Assembly: GCF_013409205.1 (NCBI RefSeq)
Contig: NZ_JACCAE010000001.1
Coordinates: 124,001-188,000, forward strand
Direction: 5' to 3'
Length of the DNA stretch: 64,000 bases
From: Janibacter cremeus
GTDB taxonomy: Bacteria; Actinomycetota; Actinomycetes; Actinomycetales; Dermatophilaceae
Positions 34,031-43,504 of this stretch are shown in pieces. Position 1 is the first letter of the stretch, and each line of letters opens with the position of its first letter. Made by a program: the position numbers and the translations under genes. The notes beneath the pieces were generated by a model, which saw only the letters and a list, made by a program, of their open reading frames with translations, was not told the origin of the DNA and made no database searches.

Positions 34031-35262
34031 GCCCGGGACCGGCGAAGGGCGGGAACGAGGAATCCACGACGGCACCTCTCCCACTCCTCAGCGAACCCGT
34101 CGAGGGCGTCCCCGAGGTCATCACGCGCGAGTCGGAGCTGATCGAGTGCGCGGACGCGATCGCGTCGGGCTTCGGGCCCGTCGCCCTCGATGCCGAGCGC
34201 GCCTCCGGCTACCGCTACGGCCAGGCCGCCTACCTGGTGCAGTTGCGGCGGGAGGGCGCAGGCACCTGGCTGATCGACCCGGTCTTCCTGCCCGACATGG
34301 AGCCCCTCGACCAGGCGATCGGGACCGGCGAGTGGATCCTGCACGCGGCCACCCAGGACCTCACCTGCCTGCGTGAGGTCGGGCTGGTGCCACGACAGAT
34401 CTTCGACACCGAGCTCGGCGCGCGACTGCTCGGTCTGCCCCGGGTGGGGCTGGCCTCCGTCATCGAGCACTACCTCGGGATCTCCCTGGCCAAGGAGCAC
34501 TCCGCCGTGGACTGGTCCACGCGACCGCTGCCGGAGCCTTGGCTGCGCTACGCGGCCCTGGACGTTGAGGTGCTCACCGAGGTGCGCAACCTCATGGGCG
34601 CCGACCTCGCTGCCCAGGACAAGTCGGAGTGGGCCCGACAGGAGTTCGCCTCCCTGCTGGACTGGCGACCGGTCCAGCGCCAGGACCCGTGGCGACGCAC
34701 CTCGGGCCTGCACAAGATCCGCCAACCCCGCGTCCTGGCCACCGTGCGCGAGCTGTGGTGGGAGCGCGACCGGATCGCCCGTGACCGCGACACCTCGCCC
34801 GGGCGGGTCATCCCCGACACGGTCCTGGTCGACATCGCGCAGGCGGCCCCGGCCGCTCCGGGCGACCTGCCCCGCGGGCACCGGGCCATCCAGCGCAACC
34901 AGCGCGCGTGGCTCGCCGCCGTCGAGCGTGCCCGGGACCTGTCCGACGACGAGCTGCCACCCGCGACGGTGAAGTCCGACGGCCCTCCGCCCCAGCGCTC
35001 GTGGGCCAACCGCGACCCACTCGCCGCAGAGCGGCTGACGGCAACCCGTGCCGCCCTCACCTTCTTTGCCGATGAGCGCACGATACCGATCGAGAACGTC
35101 TGCTCCCCCGATCCGCTGCGCCGCGTCGTGTGGCGCCCACCGACCGAGCGCAGCGTCGAGGGCTTCGAGGCGGCGCTGGCCGAGCGCGGCGTGCGCCCGT
35201 GGCAGCAGGAGATCGTCGCGCCGTTGCTCGTCGCGGCCTTCGAGGACCACCCGGACGCGTAG
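34027..35262 (+). CDS. rnd: ribonuclease D / HRDC domain protein
   Basis: A 411-residue 3'-5' exonuclease. DEDD residues are visible: D55 and E57 in ALDAERASGYRY, the HAATQDLTCL segment, and Y/D in YAALDVEVL. Two HRDC domains follow at about 220-300 and 330-400. The start is TTG 34027, which overlaps the preceding stop (TTGA); no ATG or GTG in frame fits and the upstream frame is shadow. Acts in RNA maturation. Confidence 0.86.
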   Translation: MSPGPAKGGNEESTTAPLPLLSEPVEGVPEVITRESELIECADAIASGFGPVALDAERASGYRYGQAAYLVQLRREGAGTWLIDPVFLPDMEPLDQAIGTGEWILHAATQDLTCLREVGLVPRQIFDTELGARLLGLPRVGLASVIEHYLGISLAKEHSAVDWSTRPLPEPWLRYAALDVEVLTEVRNLMGADLAAQDKSEWARQEFASLLDWRPVQRQDPWRRTSGLHKIRQPRVLATVRELWWERDRIARDRDTSPGRVIPDTVLVDIAQAAPAAPGDLPRGHRAIQRNQRAWLAAVERARDLSDDELPPATVKSDGPPPQRSWANRDPLAAERLTATRAALTFFADERTIPIENVCSPDPLRRVVWRPPTERSVEGFEAALAERGVRPWQQEIVAPLLVAAFEDHPDA

Positions 35263-35393
35263 GCGCTGATCATCAGTCTCCGACGTGCACGAAGGGGACT
35301 CCCGGCAACCGGCACCCCACGATCTCCGGGCAATCTGCACCTGGCGTCCCTGTTGTGCACGACTGCGACACGCGCGGCACCCCCAACCTGCAT

Positions 35394-35413
35394 GTAACTC
35401 ATATATGAGTTAC
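35394..35413. promoter_or_regulatory. perfect 20-bp palindrome at the HTH-MurA promoter
   Basis: GTAACTCATA followed directly by TATGAGTTAC. It ends 10 nt before the ATG of the HTH-MurA gene and overlaps a -10-like CATATATG. The gene encodes its own XRE HTH, so autoregulation at this site is the direct prediction. AT-rich against a GC-rich background. Confidence 0.75.
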
Positions 35414-35423
35414 GGTTGAAGGC

Positions 35424-36965
35424 ATGTCTGATGACTACCTCGTCCGTATCGGAACGACCATCAAGGAGGCGCGTCACCGCGCCGGCCTGTCCCAGTCCGA
35501 CCTCGCCACTCGCCTCGAGACGAGTCAGAGTGCGGTCACCCGCATCGAGGCCGGGGGCCAGAACCTCACCCTGGACAGCCTCGCCCGCATCAGCGAGGCC
35601 CTTGACACCGAGCTCGTCGCGCTGACGCGCACCCCCAGCTCCGGCGCGGTCCACCTCAAGGTGGAAGGTGGCCGTCAGCTGTCCGGTGCCATCGACGTCA
35701 AGACCAGCAAGAACGCCGCCGTGGCGCTGCTGTGCGCATCCCTGCTCAACAAGGGCACGACGACCCTGCGCAACCTCGCCCGCATCGAGGAGGTCAACCG
35801 TCTCCTGGAGGTCCTCGACTCCATCGGTGTCCGGACCCGCTGGCTGCCGAACAGCTCCGACCTGGAGATCGTCCCGCCGGCCAAGCTCAACCTCGAGGCC
35901 ATGGACGAGGCAGCCGCCCGGCGCACCCGCAGCGTCATCATGTTCCTCGGCCCCCTGCTGCACGAGTTCCACGACTTCCGCCTGCCCTACGCCGGTGGCT
36001 GCGACCTCGGGACCCGCACGGTCGAGCCACACATGACCACGCTGACCCACTTCGGTCTCGACGTGCAGGCAACCCAGGGCTGGTACGAGGCGCAGGTCGC
36101 CGCCCAGGACGGCACGGACCGCGCGATCATCCTCACCGAGCGCGGCGACACCGTCACCGAGAACGCCCTCATGGCCGCCTCCCGCCACCCCGGACGCACG
36201 ACCATCCGCAACGCCTCGCCGAACTACATGGTCCAGGACCTGTGCTTCTTCCTCGAGAAGCTCGGCGTCACGGTCAACGGCATCGGCACGACGACCCTCG
36301 AAGTCACCGGCTTGCGTGAGATCGACGTCGACGTGGAGTACTCCCCCAGCGAGGACCCCATCGAGGCGATGAGCCTCATCGCCGCAGCCGTGGTCACCGA
36401 GTCCGAGATCACGATCAGGCGCTGCCCGATCGAGTTCCTCGAGATCGAGCTGGCCACCCTGGCCGGCATGGGCATGAAGTACACGATGAGCGAGGAGTAC
36501 ACGGCCCACAACGGCCGCACCCGCCTGGTCGACATCACCACGCAGGTAGGGCCCCTGCGGGCACCCATCGACAAGATCCACCCGATGCCCTTCCCCGGCC
36601 TGAACATCGACAACCTGCCCTTCTTCGCACTCATCGCCGCCTGTGCCGAGGGAACGACCCAGATCCACGACTGGGTCTACGACAACCGCGCCATCTACCT
36701 GACCGAGCTGAACAAGGTCGGTGGCAAGGTCACCCTCCTCGACCCGCACCGGGTCCTCGTCGACGGACCCAGCCGGTGGCGTACGAACGAGGTCACCTGC
36801 CCGCCGGCGCTGCGCCCCGGCGTGGTCGTCCTGCTGGCGATGCTCGCCGCGCCGGGCACGTCGTACCTGCGCAACGTCTACGTCATCCACCGCGGCTACG
36901 AGGACCTCGCCGAGCGCCTCAACGCCCTGGGCGCCAGCGTGCAGCCCTTCCGCGACATCGGCTGA
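35424..36965 (+). CDS. murA: XRE HTH fused to UDP-N-acetylglucosamine 1-carboxyvinyltransferase (MurA)
   Basis: A 513-residue fusion. Residues about 10-65 form an XRE HTH (EARHRAGLSQSDLATRLETSQSAVTRIEAGG), and residues about 75-510 form a complete EPT-fold MurA, which transfers enolpyruvate to UDP-GlcNAc in peptidoglycan synthesis. The active-site Cys is C193 in AGGCDLGTRTVE, and the conserved DVKTSKNAAVALLCASLL lysine-asparagine pair is present. This HTH-MurA type is an actinobacterial lineage beside the classical MurA; whether it is fully active is untested here. A perfect 20-bp palindrome precedes it. The start ATG 35424 is preceded by GAAGG. Confidence 0.9.
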   Translation: MSDDYLVRIGTTIKEARHRAGLSQSDLATRLETSQSAVTRIEAGGQNLTLDSLARISEALDTELVALTRTPSSGAVHLKVEGGRQLSGAIDVKTSKNAAVALLCASLLNKGTTTLRNLARIEEVNRLLEVLDSIGVRTRWLPNSSDLEIVPPAKLNLEAMDEAAARRTRSVIMFLGPLLHEFHDFRLPYAGGCDLGTRTVEPHMTTLTHFGLDVQATQGWYEAQVAAQDGTDRAIILTERGDTVTENALMAASRHPGRTTIRNASPNYMVQDLCFFLEKLGVTVNGIGTTTLEVTGLREIDVDVEYSPSEDPIEAMSLIAAAVVTESEITIRRCPIEFLEIELATLAGMGMKYTMSEEYTAHNGRTRLVDITTQVGPLRAPIDKIHPMPFPGLNIDNLPFFALIAACAEGTTQIHDWVYDNRAIYLTELNKVGGKVTLLDPHRVLVDGPSRWRTNEVTCPPALRPGVVVLLAMLAAPGTSYLRNVYVIHRGYEDLAERLNALGASVQPFRDIG

Positions 36966-36980
36966 CCGGCCACCACGGCG

Positions 36981-37018
36981 AAGCCGGGCCCCACCGGATC
37001 ACCGGTGGGGCCCGGTTT
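36981..37018 (+). terminator. intrinsic-type terminator after HTH-MurA
   Basis: A 16-18-bp stem (AAGCCGGGCCCCACCGG / ACCGGTGGGGCCCGGTTT) 15 nt after the stop, ending in TTT. Very GC-rich stem. Confidence 0.8.
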
Positions 37019-37151
37019 CGCTGTGGCGGACGTCGGTGGGCCTCCATCGCGATCCTCGTGCCATCTGCGGGTGTGTCACCACACGATGCCGATCAAACGA
37101 CGTTCTGGCAGCACACTCCCGCCTCATCGGCGGGCTCGTACCTTGCTGGTC

Positions 37152-37934
37152 ATGACAACGAATCCGAACGCCGCCCTGGTCCCCGACCTCACCGGACGGC
37201 ACGCCCTGGTCACCGGTGCCGCAAGCGGGATCGGGGCAGCGTGCGCGGCAACCTTCGTTGCTGCCGGCGCGCGCGTCACGGCGGTCGATCTGGACGAAGG
37301 GGGCCTGGCCCGGCTCGGCGAGAGCCTTCCCGCGTCCTCGCTCACGTCGTACACGATGGACCTGGCCGACCTCGAGGCCCTCTCGGCCCTGCCCACGGAC
37401 GTCGACGTGCTGGTGAACAACGCCGGCATCCAGCACGTCAGCCCGGTCCACGAGTTCCCGGTCGACAGGTTCGACCTCATCCACAGGTTGATGCTCCAGT
37501 CGCCCTTCCGGCTGGTCCGGTCCGTGCTGCCCCACATGTACGAGCGGGGGTGGGGCCGCGTGATCAACATCTCCAGCGTCCACGGGCTGCGCGCCAGTGC
37601 CTTCAAGTCGGCGTACGTCTCCGCGAAACACGGACTCGAGGGCTTGAGCAAGGTGGTCGCACTCGAGGGTGCCGAGCACGGGGTCACGAGCAACTGCCTC
37701 AACCCCTCGTACGTGCGCACCCCGCTGGTGGAGAAGCAGATCGCCGACCAGGCCGCCACCCACGGCATCTCCCAGGACGAGGTTCTCGGGCAGGTCATGC
37801 TCTCCCCCGTCGCTCTGAAGCGGCTCGTCGAGGTCGACGAGGTGGCAGCCATGGCGCTCTTCCTCTGCTCACCGGCCGCAACCTCGATCACCGGATCATC
37901 CCTCCCGGTGGACTGCGGCTGGACCGCGCACTGA
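37152..37934 (+). CDS. short-chain dehydrogenase, 3-hydroxybutyrate dehydrogenase-like
   Basis: A 260-residue SDR. Cofactor motif VTGAASGIGAA at about 18-28, NNAGIQHVSPV near 86-96, catalytic Tyr-Lys in SAYVSAKHG near 157-161. The sequence CLNPSYVRTPLVEKQI strongly resembles D-3-hydroxybutyrate dehydrogenases, which interconvert hydroxybutyrate and acetoacetate. It lies 22 nt before the PucR-type regulator and may be in one transcript with it. Start ATG 37152 is well supported by the family N-terminus, with no clear Shine-Dalgarno. Confidence 0.83.
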   Translation: MTTNPNAALVPDLTGRHALVTGAASGIGAACAATFVAAGARVTAVDLDEGGLARLGESLPASSLTSYTMDLADLEALSALPTDVDVLVNNAGIQHVSPVHEFPVDRFDLIHRLMLQSPFRLVRSVLPHMYERGWGRVINISSVHGLRASAFKSAYVSAKHGLEGLSKVVALEGAEHGVTSNCLNPSYVRTPLVEKQIADQAATHGISQDEVLGQVMLSPVALKRLVEVDEVAAMALFLCSPAATSITGSSLPVDCGWTAH

Positions 37935-37957
37935 GCCGCGTGCCTAGGATCACTGCC

Positions 37958-39832
37958 ATGGCGCGCGAGGAGGATGACCCCATCGACCAGGTGACCCGGC
38001 TGCTCGAACTGCTGGCCTCGGACGCATCGATGGCCCGCCTGGCGGCGTCGCCGGCGCCCGATGGGATCAAGGACCTGGTGATGCGTGTCAGTGGCACCCG
38101 CGACGAGCACCGACGTCGAGAGTCAGCCCAGACGGCCCTGCTGGACATCGCTCGTGAGCTGGCCTCGGAGGTCGACCCGGCCACCGTCCTGGAAGCCATC
38201 GTGCGACGTGCCCGCACCCTGCTGGGCACCGACCTGACCTACCTCACCCTCTACGACCCGCAGGCCGGGGACACCTTCATGCGGGTGACCGACGGGTCGG
38301 TGTCCGCGGAGTTCCAGTCACTTCGCCTCGAGCTCGGGGACGGCCTCGGTGGGCTCGTCGCTTCCACCCACAAGCCCTACTGGACGGCCGACTACTCCGC
38401 GGACCAGCGCTTCAGCCACACCTCGGCGATCGACAGCGGGGTCAGCGACGAGGGAATCGTCGCCATCTGCGGCACACCGTTGATCGTCGAGTCACACTTC
38501 GTCGGCGTGCTCTTCGCCGCCAACCGCAGCCCTCGCCCCTTCTCCCGCTCCGAGGTGGGGCTGCTCGGCAACCTCGCCGCACTCGCTGCCGTTGCGATCG
38601 TGCAGACCCGCGCCCTGGCCGAGGCCCAGACCGCCTTGTCCGCGCTGTCCGAGGCCCACGAGATGGTCCGGCAACAAGCCCTGGGGGTCGAGCGGGCCGC
38701 AGCCGCGCACGACCGCTTCGCCTCGGTCGTTCTCGAGGGCGGCGGCGTCAGCGACGTCACTCGTGCGCTCGTCGAGCTGCTCGGCGGCTGGGTCGTCCTC
38801 GTCGACGACGCGGGTGAGCGGCGCAGCGCATTCGGACCCGCACCGGACCCCGCAGACGGCGGGGCCGACGCGGACCCGATCGTGCAGCTGTCGGTCGTCG
38901 ACCGCGCCCGCCACGAGATCGGCAGGCTCGTCGAGGACGACGGCATCCACGCCATCGGGGTCATCGCCGCCCGGGAACAGCTCGGCACCCTCGTCGTGAG
39001 TGCCCCGCGAACCCTGGAGGACGCGGACCAGCGCACCGTCGAGCGGGCCGCCGTCGTCACCGCCCTCGTCCTGCTCTTCGAGCGGCAGGCCGACGAAGCC
39101 CGACAGAGCGCACGCCACCGCATCGTCACCGACCTCCTCGCTGCACGTGGTGGCCACGAAGACCGCACCGCCTACCTGCGTGATGCGGGCCTGGATCCCC
39201 GCTCGCCCGTGTGCCTGCTGGTCGTCCGGGGCGCGGGCCCGACACAGCTGCGGTCCCGGGCCCTGACCGTGAGCACGGTCCTGGGCGAGCGCTCCCTCGT
39301 GGGGACCCACGACGACGAGATCGTCGCGCTGGCGCCGGGAGAGGACGCGGATGCCCTCGCCCGATCACTGGCCGGCCGCATGGCGAAGGGCGCATCGGTC
39401 ACCGTCGGCTGCAGCGGCCCGATCCGCGATGTCGACGACCTGCCGGCCGCCCATGATGAGGCGGCGCGCACGGCCCGTGCCCTGATCGCCCTCGGCCGCT
39501 CCGGTACCGGCGCCGCGGCGACCGAGCTCGGCTTCGCCGGACTGATCGTCGGCTCGAATCCGGATGTGCAGGAGTACGTCACGACCGTCCTGGGGCCGGT
39601 GCTGCGCTACGACCTGGACCACGGTAGCGATCTCGTCGGTACCCTCGCTGCCTACTTCGCCGCCGGGTCGAGCCCACGGCACGCCGCCACCTCCCTGCAC
39701 GTGCACGTCAACACCGTTGCCCAGCGTCTGGGCCGGATCAGCGCGCTGCTGGGCGAGCACTGGCAGCGCCCGGAGCAGGCGCTGGAGATCCAGCTGGCGC
39801 TACGGCTGAGGCGGCTCCTGGACGACTCCTGA
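37958..39832 (+). CDS. GAF and PucR-type HTH transcriptional regulator
   Basis: A 624-residue regulator. A GAF domain occupies about 60-220 (TLYDPQAGDTFMRVTDG, EGIVAICGTPLIVESHFVG), a coiled coil follows, and the C-terminus carries a PucR/CdaR-like HTH (SLHVHVNTVAQRLGRISALLG, about 580-605). Members regulate catabolic operons in response to metabolites. It is convergent with the liv-type operon (12-nt gap) and follows the dehydrogenase gene, so either could be the target. The ORF extending upstream to 36776 is a shadow. Confidence 0.83.
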   Translation: MAREEDDPIDQVTRLLELLASDASMARLAASPAPDGIKDLVMRVSGTRDEHRRRESAQTALLDIARELASEVDPATVLEAIVRRARTLLGTDLTYLTLYDPQAGDTFMRVTDGSVSAEFQSLRLELGDGLGGLVASTHKPYWTADYSADQRFSHTSAIDSGVSDEGIVAICGTPLIVESHFVGVLFAANRSPRPFSRSEVGLLGNLAALAAVAIVQTRALAEAQTALSALSEAHEMVRQQALGVERAAAAHDRFASVVLEGGGVSDVTRALVELLGGWVVLVDDAGERRSAFGPAPDPADGGADADPIVQLSVVDRARHEIGRLVEDDGIHAIGVIAAREQLGTLVVSAPRTLEDADQRTVERAAVVTALVLLFERQADEARQSARHRIVTDLLAARGGHEDRTAYLRDAGLDPRSPVCLLVVRGAGPTQLRSRALTVSTVLGERSLVGTHDDEIVALAPGEDADALARSLAGRMAKGASVTVGCSGPIRDVDDLPAAHDEAARTARALIALGRSGTGAAATELGFAGLIVGSNPDVQEYVTTVLGPVLRYDLDHGSDLVGTLAAYFAAGSSPRHAATSLHVHVNTVAQRLGRISALLGEHWQRPEQALEIQLALRLRRLLDDS

Positions 39833-39844
39833 GGGGCTGGCGAT

Positions 39845-40801
39845 CTAGGCGATCTCCCGGCCCGCCGGGTCCACCGCCAGACCCCGGTCGATGGCGTCCA
39901 CGACACTGGTGAGTCCCTCGCCCGTGAGGATCACGTCGTAGTGGTTGGCGTCGACGCCGTGGACGGCCAGCTGGTCGGGCAGGTCCAGAGCGGCCAGCCG
40001 CCCTTCGTCGTACAGCCCCTGGGGCTCGTCCAGCAAGCCCCGACGGGCCCACACCAGCTCCACGGGAACGCCCGCTGCCACCGCTCGCCCGGCTGCGGAG
40101 TGGGTGTCCTCGTCGACGAGGACGTCCCGACCATCGCGGCGGACGGCATCGAGGATGCACGAGCTCATCACTGCCCCGGGGGTGTCCGTTGCCGGTACGA
40201 GGTCGTGGTCGAGGTAGCGCCGCACCGACTCGGCGGCCGGACTGCCGGAGAGCAGGGGCCCGACGGCCGGGTGCTCTGCCCAGAAGTCCTGGTGGGCCGA
40301 CTCGTCCTCCCAGCGCATCGACAACCGGTCCATGGCCGGGCCGATGACGGCGGCCAGAGCGGCGTCCACGTCCAGGCCGGGTGGCGGGGGGAAGGCCAGA
40401 CCCCCGTCGACGAGGACGACCGAGCGGTACAGCCGCGGGTGCTCGGCCGCTGCGAGTGCCGCGATGAAGCCGCCCATCGAGTGACCGACGATCACCGGGT
40501 TCACGCCGAAGGCCCCGACGACCGTGGTCAGGTCGGCGACGTGTGCTGCCAGCCCGTACGGCCCCGGCGCCTCGCGGCTCGCCCCGCGCCCCCGCAGGTC
40601 CGGGGCCAGGACACGCACCGCCCCGGGACCGTGACGACGGTGCAGCTCCTCGGCGACCTGGCGGAAGGAGAGGCCGTTCGCGGTGATCCCGTGCACGGCC
40701 AGCACCACGGGTACCCCGGGGTCGGCCGTGCCGATGGTCAGGTCGTGGATGGCCAGACTTCCGACGGGCAGCTCGATGACGAAGGACGGATCGGTGGTCA
40801 T
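39845..40801 (-). CDS. alpha/beta hydrolase, last gene of the liv-type operon
   Basis: A 318-residue hydrolase. Nucleophile elbow VGHSMGGF at about residues 98-105, oxyanion HGITANG near 38-44, and catalytic histidine in GVDANHYDVIL near 292. Cytoplasmic, no signal peptide. Its ATG overlaps the livM stop (ATGA), so it is the last gene of a five-gene transporter operon; it may hydrolyse the imported compound. Substrate unknown. Confidence 0.84.
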   Translation of the reverse strand: MTTDPSFVIELPVGSLAIHDLTIGTADPGVPVVLAVHGITANGLSFRQVAEELHRRHGPGAVRVLAPDLRGRGASREAPGPYGLAAHVADLTTVVGAFGVNPVIVGHSMGGFIAALAAAEHPRLYRSVVLVDGGLAFPPPPGLDVDAALAAVIGPAMDRLSMRWEDESAHQDFWAEHPAVGPLLSGSPAAESVRRYLDHDLVPATDTPGAVMSSCILDAVRRDGRDVLVDEDTHSAAGRAVAAGVPVELVWARRGLLDEPQGLYDEGRLAALDLPDQLAVHGVDANHYDVILTGEGLTSVVDAIDRGLAVDPAGREIA

Positions 40802-41832
40802 GCGCGTTCCTTTCGCAGTGCTCGCACCGCGAGGCCGGTGATCCCCTGGGGTGCGAAGTAGACGATGATCACGAACAGCGAACCGAGGATGAACAGCGGC
40901 TCGCCGAGGAGACGCCCGATGAGGTCGGGCAGGGAGGAGACCAACGATGATCCACTCAGCTCGATCAGGCGCGCGTCCGCGTAGTGGTAGACGAAACCGC
41001 CCACGACGGCGCCCCACAACCGCCCGGCCCCCCCGAGGACGACCATGACCAGTAGCGCGAGCGTGAACTCCGCCGTCGCCAGGTGTGGGCTGGAGCCACC
41101 GAGGACGATTGCGTGCACGACGCCACCGAGGCCACCGAGGAAGGCACCCACCACGATGGCCAGCAGCTTCACTCGGTAGACGGTGAAACCAAGGACCGCT
41201 GCGCGGGCCTCGTTCTCCCGCACGGCAGCCATGGCGTGCCCGGCACGTGAACGCGCGAGCAACGCGACCAGCACCCACGCCAGCACGACGAAGCCCAGGG
41301 CGAGCCAGTACCGGTAGGACGCATTCTGTACGCCGATGAGGATGGACGGGATGGCCGCGCGGTTGAGGACCAGACCCTCCTCACCACCGGTGAGGTCGCC
41401 CGGGTTGCGCAGGATGATGATCGAGCCGGCCTGGGCGAAGGCGAGGGTCACCATGGCGAAAGCGATCCCGCCGACCCGTAGCGCGATACCGCCGACGACG
41501 AGTGCCAACAGGGTCGTCAGGCCGAGGGAGACGACGATCGCCAGCGGCAGCGGCAGCGACCACGTCGACAGCGAGATCGTCAGCAGGTAGCTGCCGGCGG
41601 AGATGAAGAGTGCGTGACCGAAGCTGAGCAGGCCGGTGCGTCCGAAGATCACGTCGTAGCTCAGCGCGAACCCGGCGAAGATGAAGCAGACCGCGAGCAG
41701 TTGCAGCGATCCGGGGCCGTTGACCCGTCCCGGCAGGATGCCGGGGATGGTCACCGATATGTAGGGCAGGACAGCGAGGACGACCAGGACGACCACACCG
41801 GGAAGGACCTTGAGCACCGTCTTGGCACTCAT
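40798..41832 (-). CDS. livM: branched-chain amino acid-type ABC permease (LivM-like)
   Basis: A 344-residue inner-membrane permease with about nine helices and the LivM motif FGRTGLLSFGHALFISAGSYL (split across helices 3-4), plus the ABC-contact EAR loop AVRENEARAAVLGFTVYRVKL. Both the start (overlapping livH stop) and stop (overlapping hydrolase start) are ATGA junctions. Confidence 0.9.
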   Translation of the reverse strand: MSAKTVLKVLPGVVVLVVLAVLPYISVTIPGILPGRVNGPGSLQLLAVCFIFAGFALSYDVIFGRTGLLSFGHALFISAGSYLLTISLSTWSLPLPLAIVVSLGLTTLLALVVGGIALRVGGIAFAMVTLAFAQAGSIIILRNPGDLTGGEEGLVLNRAAIPSILIGVQNASYRYWLALGFVVLAWVLVALLARSRAGHAMAAVRENEARAAVLGFTVYRVKLLAIVVGAFLGGLGGVVHAIVLGGSSPHLATAEFTLALLVMVVLGGAGRLWGAVVGGFVYHYADARLIELSGSSLVSSLPDLIGRLLGEPLFILGSLFVIIVYFAPQGITGLAVRALRKERA

Positions 41833-42713
41833 GCGTGACCACCCTTCATCGAGGCCGGGCGAAGGAGCAGGACGATCGCCAGCAGCAGGACGACCGACAG
41901 GTCACCGGCTCCGCTCGCGGCGTAGTAGTTGGCCATCTGCTGCACCAGACCGACTGCCACGGCCGCGACGGCGGTGCCCACGAGGGAGCCCATCCCACCG
42001 ATGACGACGACGATGAAGGCGTAGATCAGCAGGGAGCCACCTTGGGCCGGGGAGACCGCGCCCACGTACTGGGAGTACAGGATCCCGGCCAACGCGGCGG
42101 CCGCTCCTCCCATGGCGAAGACGATGGTGAAGGTGCTGCGCACGTTGATACCCAAGGCCTCGACCATGGTGCGGTTCTCCACGCCGGCCCGGATGATCAG
42201 GCCCAGTCGGGTGTAGCGCAGCAGTGCGAGCAACCCGAGGAAGAGGGCGAGTGCCACGGCGACGAAGACCAGCCGGTCGTTGGGCAGGAGTGCGCCACCG
42301 AGCTCGGTCGTCGTCGACATCCACTCGGGGGACTCCATGGGCTTGGGGTCGGCGCTCCACACGGCCTGTGCCACGGCGACCGCCGCGAGCGAGAGACCGA
42401 CGGTGACGAGCACCTGCTGGATGTGGTGCTTGTAGAGCGGTCGGATCAGGGTCACCTCGACCACCGCCCCGATCAGCGCCCCGACGACCAGCGCGGCGAG
42501 GATGGCCAGGAGCAGGCGCAGGGTCACCGACATGCTGTCCGGGAGTCGGCGCATGACCTCCCAGCCGGCATAGGAGCCGGCCATCATGAAGGCGCTGTGG
42601 GCGAAGTTCAGCACCCCCATGAGCCCGTAGATGAGGCTGAGGCCGCTGGCCGCGAGGAAGTACAGCGCGCCCAGACCCAGGCCGGTCACGAGGATGAGGG
42701 TGAACTCGTTCAT
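41829..42713 (-). CDS. livH: branched-chain amino acid-type ABC permease (LivH-like)
   Basis: A 294-residue permease with about eight helices. LivH signatures SLIYGLMGVLNFAHSAFMMAG near residues 27-47 and the contact loop EALGINVRSTFTIVFAMGGAA are present. Starts at ATG 42713, overlapping livF. Confidence 0.9.
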   Translation of the reverse strand: MNEFTLILVTGLGLGALYFLAASGLSLIYGLMGVLNFAHSAFMMAGSYAGWEVMRRLPDSMSVTLRLLLAILAALVVGALIGAVVEVTLIRPLYKHHIQQVLVTVGLSLAAVAVAQAVWSADPKPMESPEWMSTTTELGGALLPNDRLVFVAVALALFLGLLALLRYTRLGLIIRAGVENRTMVEALGINVRSTFTIVFAMGGAAAALAGILYSQYVGAVSPAQGGSLLIYAFIVVVIGGMGSLVGTAVAAVAVGLVQQMANYYAASGAGDLSVVLLLAIVLLLRPASMKGGHA

Positions 42714-43504
42714 GCTGCTCCCTCCCGTCGCATGGCGACCCCGAGCAGCTCGCGGGTCAGCTCCTGGTCGGCGATGAGGTCAGCGGCTGATCCGGTGTGC
42801 ACGACCCGGCCGGCATCGATGACGACGACCGTGTCGGCGATGCGGCGCACGAGTGGCAGGTTCTGCTCGACCAGGAGGATCGGTGTGCTCCGGGCGACCT
42901 CGGCGAGCACGTCGGCCACCTCGGTGACGAGCTTGGGTGCCAATCCCTTCGTCGGCTCGTCGACGAGCAGCAGCCGGTTGTCGCGCAGCAGGACCCGCGC
43001 GAGCGAGACCATTTGCTGCTGACCGCCCGAGAGCGTGCCGGCGCGCTGCGCGCGTCGGGGGACGAGGTCGGGAAACAGTCGCTGGACGATGGGCGTGTCG
43101 GTGCCCAGATCGGGCTCGACCAGACGGAGGTTCTCCTCGACGGTCAGCCCCCCGAAGACCTCGCGGTCCTCGGGGACGTATCCGACACCATCACGCACGA
43201 TCTTCGTCGTCGCACGGTTCTGGATGGTCTTGCCGTCCAGGGTGATCGTGCCGGTTCGCGGGGCCAGACCAAGGATCGCCTTGAGCGTCGTGGTCTTGCC
43301 GACGCCGTTGCGTCCCAGGAGTGCGGTCACGCCGGTGGCCGGTACCTCGAAGTCGAGACCTTGGAGGATGTGCGAACCACCGAACCTCACGTGCAGGTCC
43401 GCTACCGTCAGGACCGGCCCGGCCCCTGTGGCAGCAGCCGGGACGCTGGCGGTGGCGCCGTCGCCGGCCTCCCCCGTTGCGGCGGTGGTGTCGTCGTCGT
43501 TCAC
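42710..43504 (-). CDS. livF: ABC transporter ATP-binding protein (LivF-like)
   Basis: A 264-residue ATPase. Walker A GRNGVGKTT, signature LSGGQQQM, Walker B LLLVDEP and the switch histidine region are all intact. The 30-residue alanine-rich N-terminal extension (TGEAGDGATASVPAAATGAG) is unusual for LivF and may be a translation-coupled tail. GTG 43504 overlaps the livG stop (GTGA). Confidence 0.9.
   Translation of the reverse strand: MNDDDTTAATGEAGDGATASVPAAATGAGPVLTVADLHVRFGGSHILQGLDFEVPATGVTALLGRNGVGKTTTLKAILGLAPRTGTITLDGKTIQNRATTKIVRDGVGYVPEDREVFGGLTVEENLRLVEPDLGTDTPIVQRLFPDLVPRRAQRAGTLSGGQQQMVSLARVLLRDNRLLLVDEPTKGLAPKLVTEVADVLAEVARSTPILLVEQNLPLVRRIADTVVVIDAGRVVHTGSAADLIADQELTRELLGVAMRREGAA

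Noticed and set aside
34548..34660. A possible second palindrome-controlled gene between rnd and murA
   Set aside because: The 161-nt gap holds only the palindrome and GTGCAC repeats; no ORF with a start.
34548..36890. 780-residue minus-strand open frame over rnd and HTH-MurA
   Set aside because: Antisense shadow; low-complexity translation without domains.
36776..39832. 1018-residue open frame that extends the PucR regulator upstream
   Set aside because: It runs through HTH-MurA's end, the terminator and the SDR gene in another frame; the GAF-PucR protein has a natural start at ATG 37958.
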